A stretch of 64,000 nucleotides of DNA from Eucalyptus grandis (lineage: Eukaryota > Streptophyta > Magnoliopsida > Myrtales > Myrtaceae). A program made the translations under genes and the position numbers. The notes under the pieces were generated by a model, which was not told the DNA's origin, did no database searches, and saw only the letters and a list, made by a program, of their open reading frames with translations. Where the stretch lies: positions 21,155,561 to 21,219,560 of the forward strand of contig NC_052618.1 in the NCBI RefSeq assembly GCF_016545825.1, written 5' to 3'. Of the stretch, positions 1-12,334 are shown one piece after another (positions within the stretch are counted from its first letter, which is position 1; each line of letters opens with the position of its first letter).

Positions 1-1489
1 CATTAAATAATCTTTTACTTAATAGCAAACCATGATCACGACAGTGACAACACAACGCCTACTGACAAGGCAATCAAGATTCTTTCCTTGGTAAGGTCTC
101 CACTTACAAATTCAATGGCTTGACCCAAAAAGATATCTTAAACCTGGTATGCATACTCACAAGCCTATCAATGGACCAACATCGATATTGAACACCAAAC
201 CTACATCCTCCAATATCTAGAAATACAATCCATAAATTAATCTCATAATCCACATTACATTTCACAAACCAATCATATAACCTTTGTAATTCAATTCATC
301 TGAAATTAATAGTTTTTTTTGTAAAGCATTTACATATTATTTCATAAACCGAATTCACAAATTGATATGTACAACCTTTTGTAATGTTTTTCATAAAATG
401 CTTCTTAAATTATCTTATAACTCATTCCATAAAACAATTCGCAAAGCTATACATATATATTATTTCACAATACCTTTCATAAAACCACTCTCGAATCATT
501 CTCAAATATTAAAAGGTAGTAATTGTCTAATCTAGACTTTTAAACAATAAACATGCTTGATTACTCGTAAGATACTTAAATATTTATTTCTTTCAAGACA
601 TGAGTTTACAAATCCATAAAAGAGATAGCATTACTCATTTGGATGTGCCCTTAACCAAATAACAAGGCACAATCAAATTAACGAACTCGCAATCCTATCA
701 TATAAGCAAGAAATAACATCAAAACTAAGTGAAACGCTATATCAATTATGGCACGGCTAAACTAAGCCTAAATGCCAATAAAATAACTCTCACGCATCAA
801 CAAATCGCTTACTTGAAGCAATTATTCAAATCTAAATGTAATGTAAAACTTGCTCACAAACTCTAAAATTTCGTTTCGACAAAACCGTTGCTTCAAATGA
901 CCATCAAACCCACTACTAAAAAATTGGATTATACAGCTCAAGTTTCCCAAAATTCCGATTTCAAGCCCTAAACTCAAAAACTATTTGTTGACATCTGAAT
1001 TTTTGTCAACGTTTTAAATATCCATTTATTTTTCAAAAATATAAAAATTTATATTAAAAAAAGAGAGTAATAAATGATAAAAAAAAATGATGAAGTCGTG
1101 TGGGCCGTTATGTCCGGCCCACTTAGCGACTTTCAGCCCTCTAAGGGTGCATTTGATCAGTATTCCCAAAGGGCTTTCGGCCTCTAAAGTCCTTTAAAAA
1201 ATCTTTGGATCGTTTGGCGATCATTTTGAAATAACTTTTAAGTGAAAGTCAGTATTGGAAAATCTAAAAGCCCAATGCTAATAGGAACTAGTTTTGAGTT
1301 TTCAATATTTTGCCAAATGCTGAAACTTATTTTTTATTCCAAAATTATCTTTACTCATTCTTCAAATTTTTATTCTGCCATCATTATTATTTTTAAAAAT
1401 ACCAAATAATGCTAAAAAAATCACACACACACACAAATTCTAAAACAATTAAATATATTAGGTCTTCTAAAAATATTATTTATATATTT

Positions 1490-1965
1490 GATTTTTAGCA
1501 TATGTATTTGATTTTTTTAGTATTATTGTCAAAATTTATATTTAAAAAGTTGCATACATTATTTTTTTCAATTCTAAACAAATAAAAATTAAAAAATTCC
1601 AATGAAGAGTTTGCTTTTTAGCATTATTCTCAAATTTATATTTAAAAAGTTACATACATTATTTTTTCAATTTTAAACAAATAAAAGTTAAAAAAATTTG
1701 ATGAAGGATTTGATCTTTTTTTTTTTAATTATATATGTATTTGATTTTTAGCATTATTGTGAAAATTTATATTTAAAAAGTTGCATGCATCATTTTTTTT
1801 TCAATTTTAAGAAAATAAAAATTAAAAAATTCCGATGAAGGGTTTGGTCTTTTAAAAAAATTATATATGTGTTTGATTTTTTTAGTATTATTGTCAAAAT
1901 TTATATTTAAAAAGTTGCATACACCATTTTTTTCAATTTTAAAAAATAAAATTAAAATATATATA
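1490..1965. repeat. Minisatellite, about 4 units of about 115-125 bp
   Basis: The block beginning TATGTATTTGATTTTT, continuing through ATTTATATTTAAAAAGTTGCATACAT and ending with GATGAAGRGTTTG recurs about four times with small differences (starts near 1498, 1620, 1735 and 1868). The paralogous array in unit 2 (about 23010-24090) has the same units but is split by a MITE. Confidence 0.6.
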
Positions 1966-2179
1966 ATATTAATTATCCATAGAGCTTTTCAAATGTATTT
2001 TCTACCAAATAGCATTTCTCTCAAAGACACTTCTCAAAGCATAATTTATCAAACGACTTTTGTATTTGCCTAAAGTGCTTTAAGCTAAACTGTTTTGTAT
2101 TTTCCTAATAAGCTTTCAAAATATTGAACCAAACGCATCCCAAGCCTGTTCGCCTCTCTTATCTTTATTTCTTTCTTGG

Positions 2180-2641
2180 AAAAAAAGTCTTAAATGGTCC
2201 CTAGACTTCTACTTCACGTGTAATCTCGTCTCTGAGCTTTCGATTTGCTCAATTTGCTCATTGAACTATCGATAAATGTCGATCTAGTCTCAACTATTTG
2301 AAAATTGACAAATTTCGCCATTTCGTTCGTTAAAGTTAATAGAATTGGACATTTTGGTCTTTTTCTTTTTCTTTTTTTTTTTCTTCTTCTTCTCTCTTCC
2401 CTCCGCTGACCATGGCGAAGCCAGCAGAGGGAAGAGAGAAGAAGAAGAAAAGAGAAGAAGAAAAAGACCAAAATGCCCAATTCTGTTAACTTTAACTAAT
2501 TGAATGACGAAATTGGTCAATTTTTAAATAGTTTGGATTAGATTTGATATTTATCGATAGTTTAGGGACCAAATTGAGCAAATCGAAAACTCAGGGATGA
2601 GATTACACATTAAGTAGAAGTCCACCATTTGTGACATTTTC
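2180..2641. mobile_element. Foldback MITE with long imperfect terminal inverted repeats
   Basis: The left arm (AAATGGTCCCTAGACTTCTAC, then a GAGCTTTCGATTTGCTCAAT stretch) returns in inverted order at the right end (CTCAATTTG/AAATCGAAAACTC, then GTAGAAGTCCACCATTTGTGACATTT). The arms exceed 150 bp and enclose a CT/GA-rich centre that can also pair. The paralogous copy is at 24291-24724, so it was present before the unit 1/unit 2 duplication. No coding capacity. The superfamily is not certain because no clean target-site duplication is visible. Confidence 0.65.
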
Positions 2642-3435
2642 CCTTCATTTATATACATTTATAATGATATGCTGTTTATATTTAAAAAATGTACATGATA
2701 TGATGTGAATATATCTAACTTTAATACTGCGACTCATCAAACAATGAATATGATATAAAAGAATCTCAAAATTTTATATCCTATCCTATCTAATCCTATC
2801 TCGATTAGAAATCCCTAGGACGACCAAATATAGTTTATGAGAGAATGTCTTGGGAATGTGGGGCTAAAGGAAAAGGGTAAGTGGGGTGAGTTGGATTAAT
2901 TGGGTTGGGTTTGATTTGGTCTCATGGGCTGGAATTTGAGTGGACTGCTTTAATCTTCATGGGCCAATTGGGGATCAATTCAAAGTGGGCCTTGGCGCAT
3001 TTTTTGCCCAGCCGCATCAATAGGGTCCAAGTTGGTTTGGTTGGGTTGGGTCTCCTAGCCCGGTTCGAATTTCTTTTATATTAATATTAAAAATACTAAT
3101 ATTAATAAATAAATTAAATAAATTTTAAAATTCGGAAAAACGTTAAAATATTTGAAAAATAAAGAATTCATGAAAATTTATAAAATTCCGAAAACTATTA
3201 AAAGAATTTAGAAAATTTATAAAATCATTAAAAATCAGAAAATCCATAAAATAACAGAAAATTAGAAAAATCATTAAAAATTCAGAAAATCCTAAGGAAA
3301 AAAATCAGAAATTTTAGAAAAAAAAAAGGAAAATCCTTTAAAAGTATTAAAACCCAAAATTTAGACAAGCCTTTAGAGCTTTACAATAGGATTCTTTATT
3401 TTGGATTATCCTTTTTCCGGATTATTTTAGGATGC

Positions 3436-3475
<40 letters not shown>
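3436..3475. repeat. (TG)n microsatellite, about 20 units
   Basis: Uninterrupted TG dinucleotides. The paralogous site near 25523 has fewer units followed by a T run, so the locus has changed length since duplication. Confidence 0.9.
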
Positions 3476-3477
<2 letters not shown>

Positions 3478-4015
3478 TTATATATGGTTGCCCTTTTCAA
3501 TATCTTGGATGTCATATTCGTTGTTTTAGAATGGTCAGAACAAAACCTAAAATTCTTCGAGCGTTAATCTTAGGACTAATGTAATCAAGTTTTCAAGTCT
3601 AGAATCTTTAGTTGCACAAATAATAAGATATTTTCCTAGGGGTCTAGTCGACACCAAAATTCTAGTGGCCACTTTTTAGTCAAATTTCTTCAAAGTGAAT
3701 AAAAATTTGAAAATATGCAAGGTATGAACTTGGGAGATCCTGTGTCAATGAAAGGCTGTCAATCCAAAATTAATAACACCTCTAAATCTAAAACTCTTTC
3801 CCAGAGGTGTTAAGGTGCGGCACTACTTTAACTAGATGAACAAGGGGCATGAGTACTTACTAAGTGTTGCATTACATAATCAAATCAACTTGACGATGTC
3901 TCATTGACATGCACATATAAAAACCCCTTTCTCTTCTTGACCCTTTCCTTTCTTCTTTCTTTTTCTTTTCCTTTCTTCTCTCTTCCTTTTTCCCGAACCG
4001 CCCGCGGCCACTCTA

Positions 4016-5304
4016 AGGGCGTGCATGACAAAATTTATGTTTTTCGATATCTCGTTTTTCTGTTAGGAACAAGTTTGGAACATAAATCCGTTTGGTAACG
4101 CAATTTGATTTTCTATTTTGAAACAGATTTATGTTTGAAATAGAGAAATTGAAGAAATGAAAATTTGGAATGTTTAACTTCTCGGTTTACGAAATAGAAA
4201 TCGAAACTAAAATCAAACCATATAAAAAAATCTTGCACTTTCTTGCTAACTTAATTCACTCATAAACACAACTTCACAAATTATTGCTAATTTTCTTTTT
4301 CTTATTTTGCTCGTTTTTTTTTTTTGCATTTTTTTTTGATAACTTCCTCTTTATATATGAAAGGAAATTGAATGGGTCCCCAATTTTCAAAAACGACCAA
4401 AGTTCTTAAATGCTTACTTAAAAACAATGGGGCTCGTTCCTCCTAGAAAATGTACGCGCATGGTTAGTTGAAGAAAAAGTTTTTACGTAATAGATGAATA
4501 AAAAACGTGTCTATAAATTTAACCTTATTCTTTTACAGATTCAAGATTCTTGCAAAATCAAAATAATTAAATTGTTACACAATCTTGAATTTTAATTTAA
4601 AGGCAAGACATTCAAGAGAATCTCTCTCTTTGCTATGCAAGGGCCATTAAAGGTTCATTGAGCAATAATAAAGAAATTAGGGATGAACAACTGGATTGAT
4701 TCAATTCGAGAATCAAAATAAACCGACCTTCCCCCGATTGGTTCCTAATTATAAACATTACTTTAAGGTAGAATTATCATATATTCCTTTACACCATTAA
4801 TTTTATTTTATTGATAATCTTGTATAATACTAGTTTTTGATAAAATGACAAGGCTGTATATGCGTCATTGATGGCACCCATATTCATGCTTAGCATGATA
4901 CACATCGAACCTATGCAAGATAGGCTTGCAAATGATACATTGACCGAGGAGGAAACCAAATAAATACGCTTAGAAAAACAATTGCTAATAAAATGGCAAT
5001 GGATAATAATATGCCGGAAATTCCATAAAATTGTATTTTCAACTTTTGTAATGTATTAGTATTATTTCGATTATTATTTTGTATTTGAGGATTTCCCATG
5101 TTGTTTTAGTATTATTTCGACTATTATTTTGTATTTGAGGATTTCTTATGTTGTTATCTAATCAATTTCTATTCCTAGAAATAGAAATTTGAGTCGTTAT
5201 CAAACGGGTTTCTTTCTTTTAGAAACTTGTTTGGGGAATAGAAATTAAGAAATTGATTTTGCCAGAAATCAATTTCTGTTTCAAAAATTTTGTCATGCGC
5301 AGCC
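4016..5304. mobile_element. Harbinger/Tourist-like TIR element, non-autonomous, TAA target duplication
   Basis: The element starts GGGCGTGCATGACAAAAT and ends ATTTTGTCATGCGCAGCC, near-perfect terminal inverted repeats, flanked by TAA at 4013-4015 and 5305-5307. The paralogous position in unit 2 (around 26070, GCGGCCACACTAAGTGAGAG) is the unoccupied site, so the insertion postdates the duplication or was lost precisely from unit 2. About 1.29 kb, AT-rich, no transposase frame. A 3-bp TAA/TTA duplication with GG-starting TIRs is typical of the PIF/Harbinger superfamily; that assignment is inference. Confidence 0.8.
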
Positions 5305-5457
5305 TAAGTGAGAGAATTCTCGTTTTATGCCATTTTCCCATTTTTTTTATAACTTTTCAACCCCTTTTTATTTCTTTTCTTTTTAAATAGAAAAAGGTAC
5401 CTCCTCTTTGACTTGGTCAAAGAAAATGTCCCGCTATTACAAGATCTAGTTTACTTA

Positions 5458-5883
5458 GGACGCGCATGAAAACTATTATATTCCAGAAATAGTTTTTGAA
5501 ACAAAAATAGATTTTTTTTATTTCTATTTTTAAAAGAGTTTCTAAGCAAAAATAACTGTTTGATAACGGACACAAAATTTCTACTCTAAAAATAGAAATT
5601 CCTTTGATAATGACATAAAATTTATTCTTTTTGGATGGTGGCGGACCCAGCGGTGTGCAGCGGCGATCGGCGACAGCGACAAATTCTCATTTCTGTTCTA
5701 GAAATAGAAAGTATAAAATTTTTACTTTTGATTTCTACTCCAAATCTATTTCTGGAACAAGAATTTATTTCAGAAATAGAAAAATGAAATAATTTTACCA
5801 AATGAATTTTTATTCCAAAATTGTTTCTGGAATAGAAAAATTATTTCTGGAACAATTTTTTTTTTTTTTAATCATACACCCCC
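5458..5883. mobile_element. Short TIR element of the same family, TTA target duplication
   Basis: About 426 bp, bounded by TTA at 5455-5457 and 5884-5886, with ends GGACGCGCATGA and TCATACACCCCC that are imperfect inverted repeats. An unoccupied relative of the site exists at about 20433-20450 (GTTTACTTACTTTTCCTGG), which confirms the boundaries. The arms carry runs such as CAGAAATAG and GAAATAGAAA, and the middle (about 5635-5685) is a small GC-rich GGCGG/CGGCG core. Unit 2 carries the same insertion at 26224-26651. Confidence 0.75.
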
Positions 5884-6821
5884 TTACTTTTCCTGGTCCA
5901 GCTCACTATTTCCCATTTTCCTCTTTCTTTGTTCCTCCTCTTCTTCCCTCTTTCTTCTTCCTTCCTGTTTATTTTGCGGCTCGGTGAAGTCCAGCGCCTC
6001 AAATCCAGTCGCAACCCAACGACGATGGCCACGGGATTTGCTTGGATGGTTGTTTTCCAGCAATGTCTAAGGCGGTAAAAGGTTCTTGGCGTTGGTTCAT
6101 GGCCTTTGGCATCGCGGTCGGTGGTGGCCATGGATTCTTGATGGTGGTTCCAAGCGATGGTCATTGTGGTGGCGGCGTGACGGATGGTGGACTGCAGCAG
6201 ACGATGATGGCAGTCGAAACAATCCGGGTAGTGCGAAAAATGGAAAATCCCACGGTGGCGGCAGCTTGTTTCTTTCATTTACGGTGGACGCTGGTCGTGG
6301 ATGCAGGAGAAGATGGTGATGACGGTATGTGAGTATGGTGGTTCAATGATGAGTGGCAGCCGGCGATGGTGACGGTGCGGTGGTGGCATTGTGTGTTTAA
6401 TGTTTACAGAGAAGACAGACGGTGGTGAACGATGGTGTGCTGCCATGGGAGAAGTGGCAGCGCTTCAGCCTGTTTAGAGAGTTGACAATCGCGTTAGGTG
6501 CAATTTGATCTGCACATGGTGCGCATAGCTGAGATGCAGAATTTATCCTCATCCATAAATGAAGTTTGAAGAAAGAAAAATATGCTTCAACACGTTTCGA
6601 TTTGGAAAAGAAAAGAAAAGAAAATTTAATGCAATGACGGAGGTTTGCAGATTGAGAACACTTTCAGAAGAAGCTTCTCAGTTTGGTTTTTCACTTCCGG
6701 AACCGGTGAACGCTTTTAGCAAGAGTCTTTATTCCATTACAGATAAGTACAAGGCATGGCAATCCAAGTGAAGATAAGCTACAAGTGATCCTATATACAC
6801 AAATTAATCGAGAGGCTTGTA
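5884..6821. other. 3' flank of NAC-A, no convincing gene
   Basis: Lies downstream of the NAC-A stop on the minus strand. The part nearest the gene is presumably 3' UTR and flank. Around 5985-6045 is a fragment (TCCAGTCGCAACCCAAC) that recurs near 12040, 20550, 26770 and 32990. 6040-6440 is GC-richer with GGTGG repeats; its open frames are compositional. A 70-codon plus-strand frame at 6559-6771 is identical in unit 2 and is noted as a finding only. Confidence 0.6.
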
Positions 6822-9800
6822 TCACCAAGGCATGAATCTTTTGGTGATTTTGAAGGCTGAAGAATTGGCACTAATCTTTGCGTGGTTGCTTGTTGATCCA
6901 GCCGATGGAGTAGCTGAAATTGATATCTCTCTGGCTGGTTCAGTCTCCTCCCTGTGCTCATTGCTTTCTCCTCTGTGACTATATTGTATCACTCTAAAAC
7001 CTTAGTATATTGTATCAATCCAACCAATACAATACTCCAAAAAGTACTCGAGAGTATTACCTTTGATCTGGCTTCTGATTCAACCAAAGGTGAACCTTCT
7101 GGTTTGATATCTCTCTGGCTGAAAATTCCGGCATCTTGAGTTTTTCTAACCTCGGATCTTTGTATTTGCAAGAAATTCCTGCATTCCCAGCCTTTTTTGG
7201 ATGCTCTGTCTGTTTTGCAGAGACGATCTCCCATTCGTCCAACTCACTCTCGGTACAGCCCTTTTTTCCCTTCAGAACACCATCAAGGGATTTGTTTGTT
7301 GATGTCAGCCAATTCTCCTCTAGAGTAGATCCTTTATGGAACCTAGATGCTTGGTCATGCTGCAACAACACATTGCACGGGATCAATTGTAAAGAGGGAA
7401 TAAGCGAGCCATTCGCATTTTTGCAGGGATAACAAGGAGAGGAATAGTGAATCTTTGTTCCCTTGGTGGTCAATCATTTATGGCAGCTTAAACTTTCAAG
7501 AAAAGAAAAAACAAAACAATTTGTCTAACACGGTTAATTAGTCATTGCATTCTGCTAGTCTTTTCTATCTTGTCCTAAAGTACAAGATAGGCGCCATTAA
7601 CTCAAACCACCCAAGTAATTTTAAAAAAGCACAAAGTCAAAAAAATTAATACTTAGACACGATGGGTATAGAAGCTTCTTTTACCTTTGCTATGGCTATT
7701 GATTCATCCAAAGGTATATATACTGATTTACTATTTCTGGTTGCCAGATCTTCCTTTCTAAGCTTTTCAAGAAGCTCCGTATGTTTTGTGGAGGGGACAT
7801 GTAAGCTGTCAAACTTATTCTTGTCGAAGCCTTTCTTTTTGTGCAGAGGAGCAACTCCATTGAGAGGTTCAACTGTTCCAATTCGCACATTATCCACTGG
7901 CACAACATGTTCATTATGTGACTGCAACAAGACATTGCATGAATGAGATCAACTGTATCAGAAGAAATAACTAAGGTGTAGTGCATGCTCAATCTCCTGA
8001 CCCATGGGAGCTTTCATTTTAGAAGTGCGGGGAGTCTGCTACATTTTGAGCTTTTCACTTCTCTGTGATGACCTTCTTTGATGTATCATGCTACTTTGGT
8101 TTATGTTACAGGGAAGCGACAGAAAATGAAGGAACAAACAACATGCTTCTCTTACCTTTGCTTTGGTGGCTGAGTCATCCAATAATGCACAATTTGGTTT
8201 GATATTTTTGGCTGCAAGTTCTTGCTTTTTGACCTCTAAAAACCTCATCTTTTCACCTTTGCTATAAATTCTTACAGTTGCAGGCTCTTCCAGAGGATCC
8301 ATACGTTTTGGGGGAAAGACATTTGAGCAGTTGGACTCATTCCTATCAAAGCTTTTCTTTTCCTCTGGAGGAACTTCTCGACATCCATGGGGTAGTTCAA
8401 TTGCTAGTGTTTGCCCAGTCTCCTCCATAGCATTTTTGTTCTGTGAGCTAGATGTTTGGCCATGGAGAGTTTCAATTGTTGGTGTCTGCCAATTCTCCAC
8501 CTTAGCATGAGCATTACGTGAGCTGGATGTTTGGCCATACTGCAACCAACATATTGCTTGAGATCAATTGAACCAGAGGAGCCAACTCAGGCATGATCCT
8601 GGTCTTATGACAAACATTAGTGGTTTCATTTCTAAAATTGTCTGGAAGCTATATTACATTATGATTTTCCGCTTCTTTGCATGGTCTTGTTTGTTATTTC
8701 AGGGCATTAACAAGCAAATCCCAATAAGCACGTTTTGCAAAATTAACCAGTGGAGGAACCATGGAAATCTTTGTGCAGTCAGTGATTGTTCCTCTCAAGT
8801 TAGGCATTGAATTTGGTTTCTCTATGGCAAGTTCAATTCCTTTGTTGTGATTGTTCTGGGGTGATTTTGATGCAGCATGGTGCTCTCTGCTTTCTCCTAT
8901 CTCCCAATGTTTGTAAAACATTCTATCTTATATGCTTATACAGAAACAAATAATTAAATCAACTGGAGACTCTTGAAACTCGGAATTGTCCTACTCTTTT
9001 CTTTTGAATTTCGCTGACAATATGAAAACCTTGCCATTAACTTTACCAGCAAACTCAACGCAAAAAATCCTAAATTGAAATTAATAATTAGACATTACGA
9101 GTGAATTTAGAAGCTTGTTTCACCTTTGCTTTGGCTTCTAATTCATCCAGAGTAACACATTCTGGTTTGATATTTCTGGCAGCAAGTTCCAGCTTCTCCA
9201 CCTTTTCGACCCTCGATTCTTCATCAGTGCTGTAAGTTCTTGCAATTTCAGGCTTTTTGGAGGCTCCATATGCTTCGGGAGGAGATATGTAACCCATTGA
9301 ACTTATGTTCAATGAACCCTTTCTTTTCATCTAGTGAAACTACACCATGGAGTGATTTGATCATTTTTGCTCGCTGACTCTTCCTCAGAACAGCATGTTC
9401 ATCATCTGGGCTACATTTTGGGCCATACTGCAATGCGGGAGATGAAACACATCGAAGGAAAATGAATGGCTGAGGCATAATCTTAAACAGTAAAGCTCAT
9501 GACGAACATCCAAATTTTCATTTAAAATGTGTCTGGAAGCTGTATTATATGTTGATATGTTCCGCTTCACTTACCTGATGTGATATTATTTAATCTGGCA
9601 ATATTTTTCTTTGGCAGTTTTTTTGTCATTCTGGTACATATCCAATTGAAGGCTAATAGGGCATGAGGAATTTCCCCAAAATCTCTCTTTTCTATGTACG
9701 TATTTCTTCCCTAAATATAATAAAGGTGAACAAGCTATATAACCAACCGAAACTTTAGGAGTAGAATTTTGACCTGTGTTTGAATTTGATCTCTGTCAAT

Positions 9801-11523
9801 GTAGCCGACTTGCAACTGGTTGGATTCATCATCCCATGGGAGGTTCGCAAAAGATGGACTTCCGAAATTTCTAACATGTAAGTCGGTTTGGGAGTCAATT
9901 TCTGATTGGAAAGAAGTCTGCGGGAGAATTGATGTAATGACTTGAACTTGGTTGTCCTGCTGAAGTGAGGGCTCCGTTGCTGAGTCTACCAGAATCCATG
10001 ACTGTTTTGAAAAGTAAATAGGTTAATTATGGACATACTTCACAAATCATATCCATGAACAAAACATTTTTTTTTGTTCTCACTTCTGGACATGAGTTCT
10101 CAGGTTCAGGTTGACGGTCTGACTGCAAGTCAACCAAGCTAATTGATGAGTTTTCCACTGCCTGAATCAAAGGCTGTTTTCAAAAGTAAAAAAGGCTAGT
10201 TATGGACATGCTTCACAAATTATACCATGAACAGAACATTTTTTTCATTCTCACTTCCGGAAATAAGTTCTCATGTTCAGGTTGATGAAGGTTTGAATCC
10301 AAGTCATCCAAGCTAATTGATGAGTTTCCAACTGCCTCACTCCACGTCTGTTTTCAAAACAAGGAAGATTAGTATGGAACATGCTTCACAAACTATGCCC
10401 ATGAACAGAACATATTTTCATTCTCACTTCCGGAAATGAGTTATTGTGTTCAGGTTGATGAAGGCCTGAATCCAAGTCCATCAAGCTAATGCCTCCACCA
10501 TTTAATTGCAGTGCTGAAAAATCAGACTCTTCATTTCCTTTGTGCTTTAAGTGACAGACAACGTAGCTCTTGGTAGGCTGTCAAACAACCATGTTATTGG
10601 AATCCATAAGACCTGATCTTGTCCTACTTAAATTCCAGAAACCTACTCCAATACAAACTTCGACAATGGAAAATGAGGAAGAACAGAATGATTGCTTTTG
10701 GCTAATTGAAACTTTTGAATTGGATGGTTCTGCAGATTATTACAATACTCAAATGAATGTAGTAAACCAGAAGAAATAAACGAGGGACAGATTGCATACA
10801 GCATGTGGAAACAGTTCATTGAGATTGTTGGTCAGTAGATGATACTCGTGGATGACCCATTTGGTCCCGATGCCCCTTTTGCCGTGACCCTTATAAAAGA
10901 CCAGTGTTTTCTTAGTACCAATCGCTCTGTTCCTGTCTCCAGCCTTGATAGTCCTATCAACACCAGTCTTCTTCCAAAATCCCAATGGAGTCGATCTTTG
11001 AATTCGTGGCGTTTGCAGATAGAAGAACCACCACTCTTGAACTTTGTCATCAGGAGGAATGATTGATTGCTCTGTCAAGTTCAATTCAAATCTAATTAAT
11101 GATGAACTTATCCCTTTCTTTTCCTACGGCCAAAAGATGCATAGTGAACTGTACACAGTCAAACTTCGATTCCATCAGCAAATTCCGCAAAACATTCACT
11201 GATTCATAGACTATTTTACTGCGATCGTCACAGAACTCTAGGACAACATGATGCCTCATTTATAAGTACTAAATATCCATGACGATGCCATAACTGGCCA
11301 AAAACGGACAGGAAAAATGAATAGCAGCGTCTCGTTCTTTACCCTCAAATATATTTGGTAATTCCCAAGGCTCCCACTTGCAGATATCGACCTCGGGAAT
11401 GATACAATTAACGCCTGTGAATCCTTGCACTTTCAGCTTCAAGTAATAATCGACCAATTCCTCGTCGGTGGGACGGAATCCGTATCCGACCGGCGGATTC
11501 CGTGGGATGATCACAGGTTCCAT
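6822..11523 (-). CDS. NAC-A: large-type NAC gene with exon arrays, frame broken in exon 7
   Basis: Putative plant-specific NAC transcription factor acting in the nucleus. Exons mapped by GT/AG sites, frame and paralog comparison: 11343-11523, 10800-11113, 10428-10577, 10255-10347, 10084-10173, 9774-10001, 9124-9427, 8748-8900, 8156-8539, 7685-7921, 7061-7359, 6822-6972. Exons 1-3 encode the NAC domain: [77 protein letters not shown]. Exons 4-12 are tandemly related modules with no known domain. Compared with NAC-B, exon 7 lacks two single bases (a T in a T run near 9252 and one near 9276), giving 304 instead of 306 nt, so translation would stop at 9248-9250, about 411 aa with the NAC domain intact. 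Exon 6 also lacks 7 codons present in NAC-B. It may make a short protein or be a recent pseudogene; a sequence error is possible. Exon 2 probably uses the acceptor at 11113, because the upstream one at 11123 leads to a stop. Confidence 0.8.
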
Positions 11524-12334
11524 CTCCTTCTAGTTCTGTTACTTCACCCGCGCACAGGCGAACTCACCTCAGCTTCAGGGCCCCGTGCTTTGCGGGTCTT
11601 CATTAAAGTCTTTCGCTTCTTTGAGAAGTTCACTTGCGTCATTTTTATTTTTTTTATTTTTGGAGGTGCCGATATATTCCATCTTATCGCTTAAGGACTG
11701 TTTAAAGATTCTCGTACCACTTTAATTTCACACTGTTCACATAAACTTTCTTGCCTAACTTTCTGCAATACGTAGAAAGCCTTTGTTATTTATTTTCTCT
11801 TTATTTACAAAAGCATAATCAATGTAATAGTAATATTTTGACCAAGTCAAGAGTGGTCCCGGAGAAAAAAGAAAAGAAAAGAAAAGAAAGGAAATAGCTT
11901 GAAAAGTGTACAAAAGGGGAAAAATCGGTGCGTTGAGATGTCATTTTTAAGAAAAATAACGATATTTTCAGGTGTTGGCTCAAAGTGGGTTGGAAATCCT
12001 TCCTGTTTATGTTGCGGCATAGTAAAGTCCAACGCCTCAAATCCAGTCGCAAACGCGATTTGCTTAGAAATCGATCTTGATCTCTAGGATGATTTCGAAA
12101 TATTGGTCTTATAATTTGAGTAATTGAAAGTTGTATTAGAGAGCTATGGTATACTAATTTATAGTGAAATCATTTATTGGATGTAACTCTAGCTTTAAAA
12201 GTAATCTAAGATAAAATATTATGTCTCAAATTTTCTTGCTCGTTTTTACTTTGTACTTTTTGGTAATTACACGTGGAATCCTAATACCCTTGAACGAGAC
12301 TGAAGAGATGGACTTCCCTATAGAGAAGAAAAAG
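11524..12334. promoter_or_regulatory. NAC-A 5' flank and upstream region
   Basis: The 5' UTR and promoter of NAC-A must lie here, but I cannot fix a TATA box or start site. From about 11905 to 12100 it contains a fragment (TACAAAAGGGGAAAAAT, then GATATTTTCAGGTGTTGGCTC) that recurs at 20245-20330 and 32715-32800. Confidence 0.4.

Larger units (their letters stand above)
1..3900. repeat. Left half of segmental duplication unit 1, no gene seen
   Basis: Very AT-rich DNA that realigns almost base for base with 21495-26050 (position 1 matches 21495), so it is one arm of a tandem duplication about 21 kb long; the unit begins before the window. It holds a short minisatellite, a foldback MITE and a GT microsatellite, listed separately. 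Text around 2880-3060 and 3100-3360 (GGGTTGGGT-rich, then AAAATTCRGAAAAT-type repeats) resembles non-coding DNA of plant LTR elements, but no paired LTRs or coding domains can be seen. All open frames here are short and low-complexity. Confidence 0.75.

Noticed and set aside
4911..5099. 62-codon minus-strand frame with a hydrophobic stretch
   Set aside because: Lies inside the non-autonomous TIR element and has no relative in the other family members.
5868..6332. His/Arg/Gly-rich frames on both strands downstream of NAC-A
   Set aside because: Composition-driven GGTGG repeats; the unit 2 copy differs by frame-changing indels.
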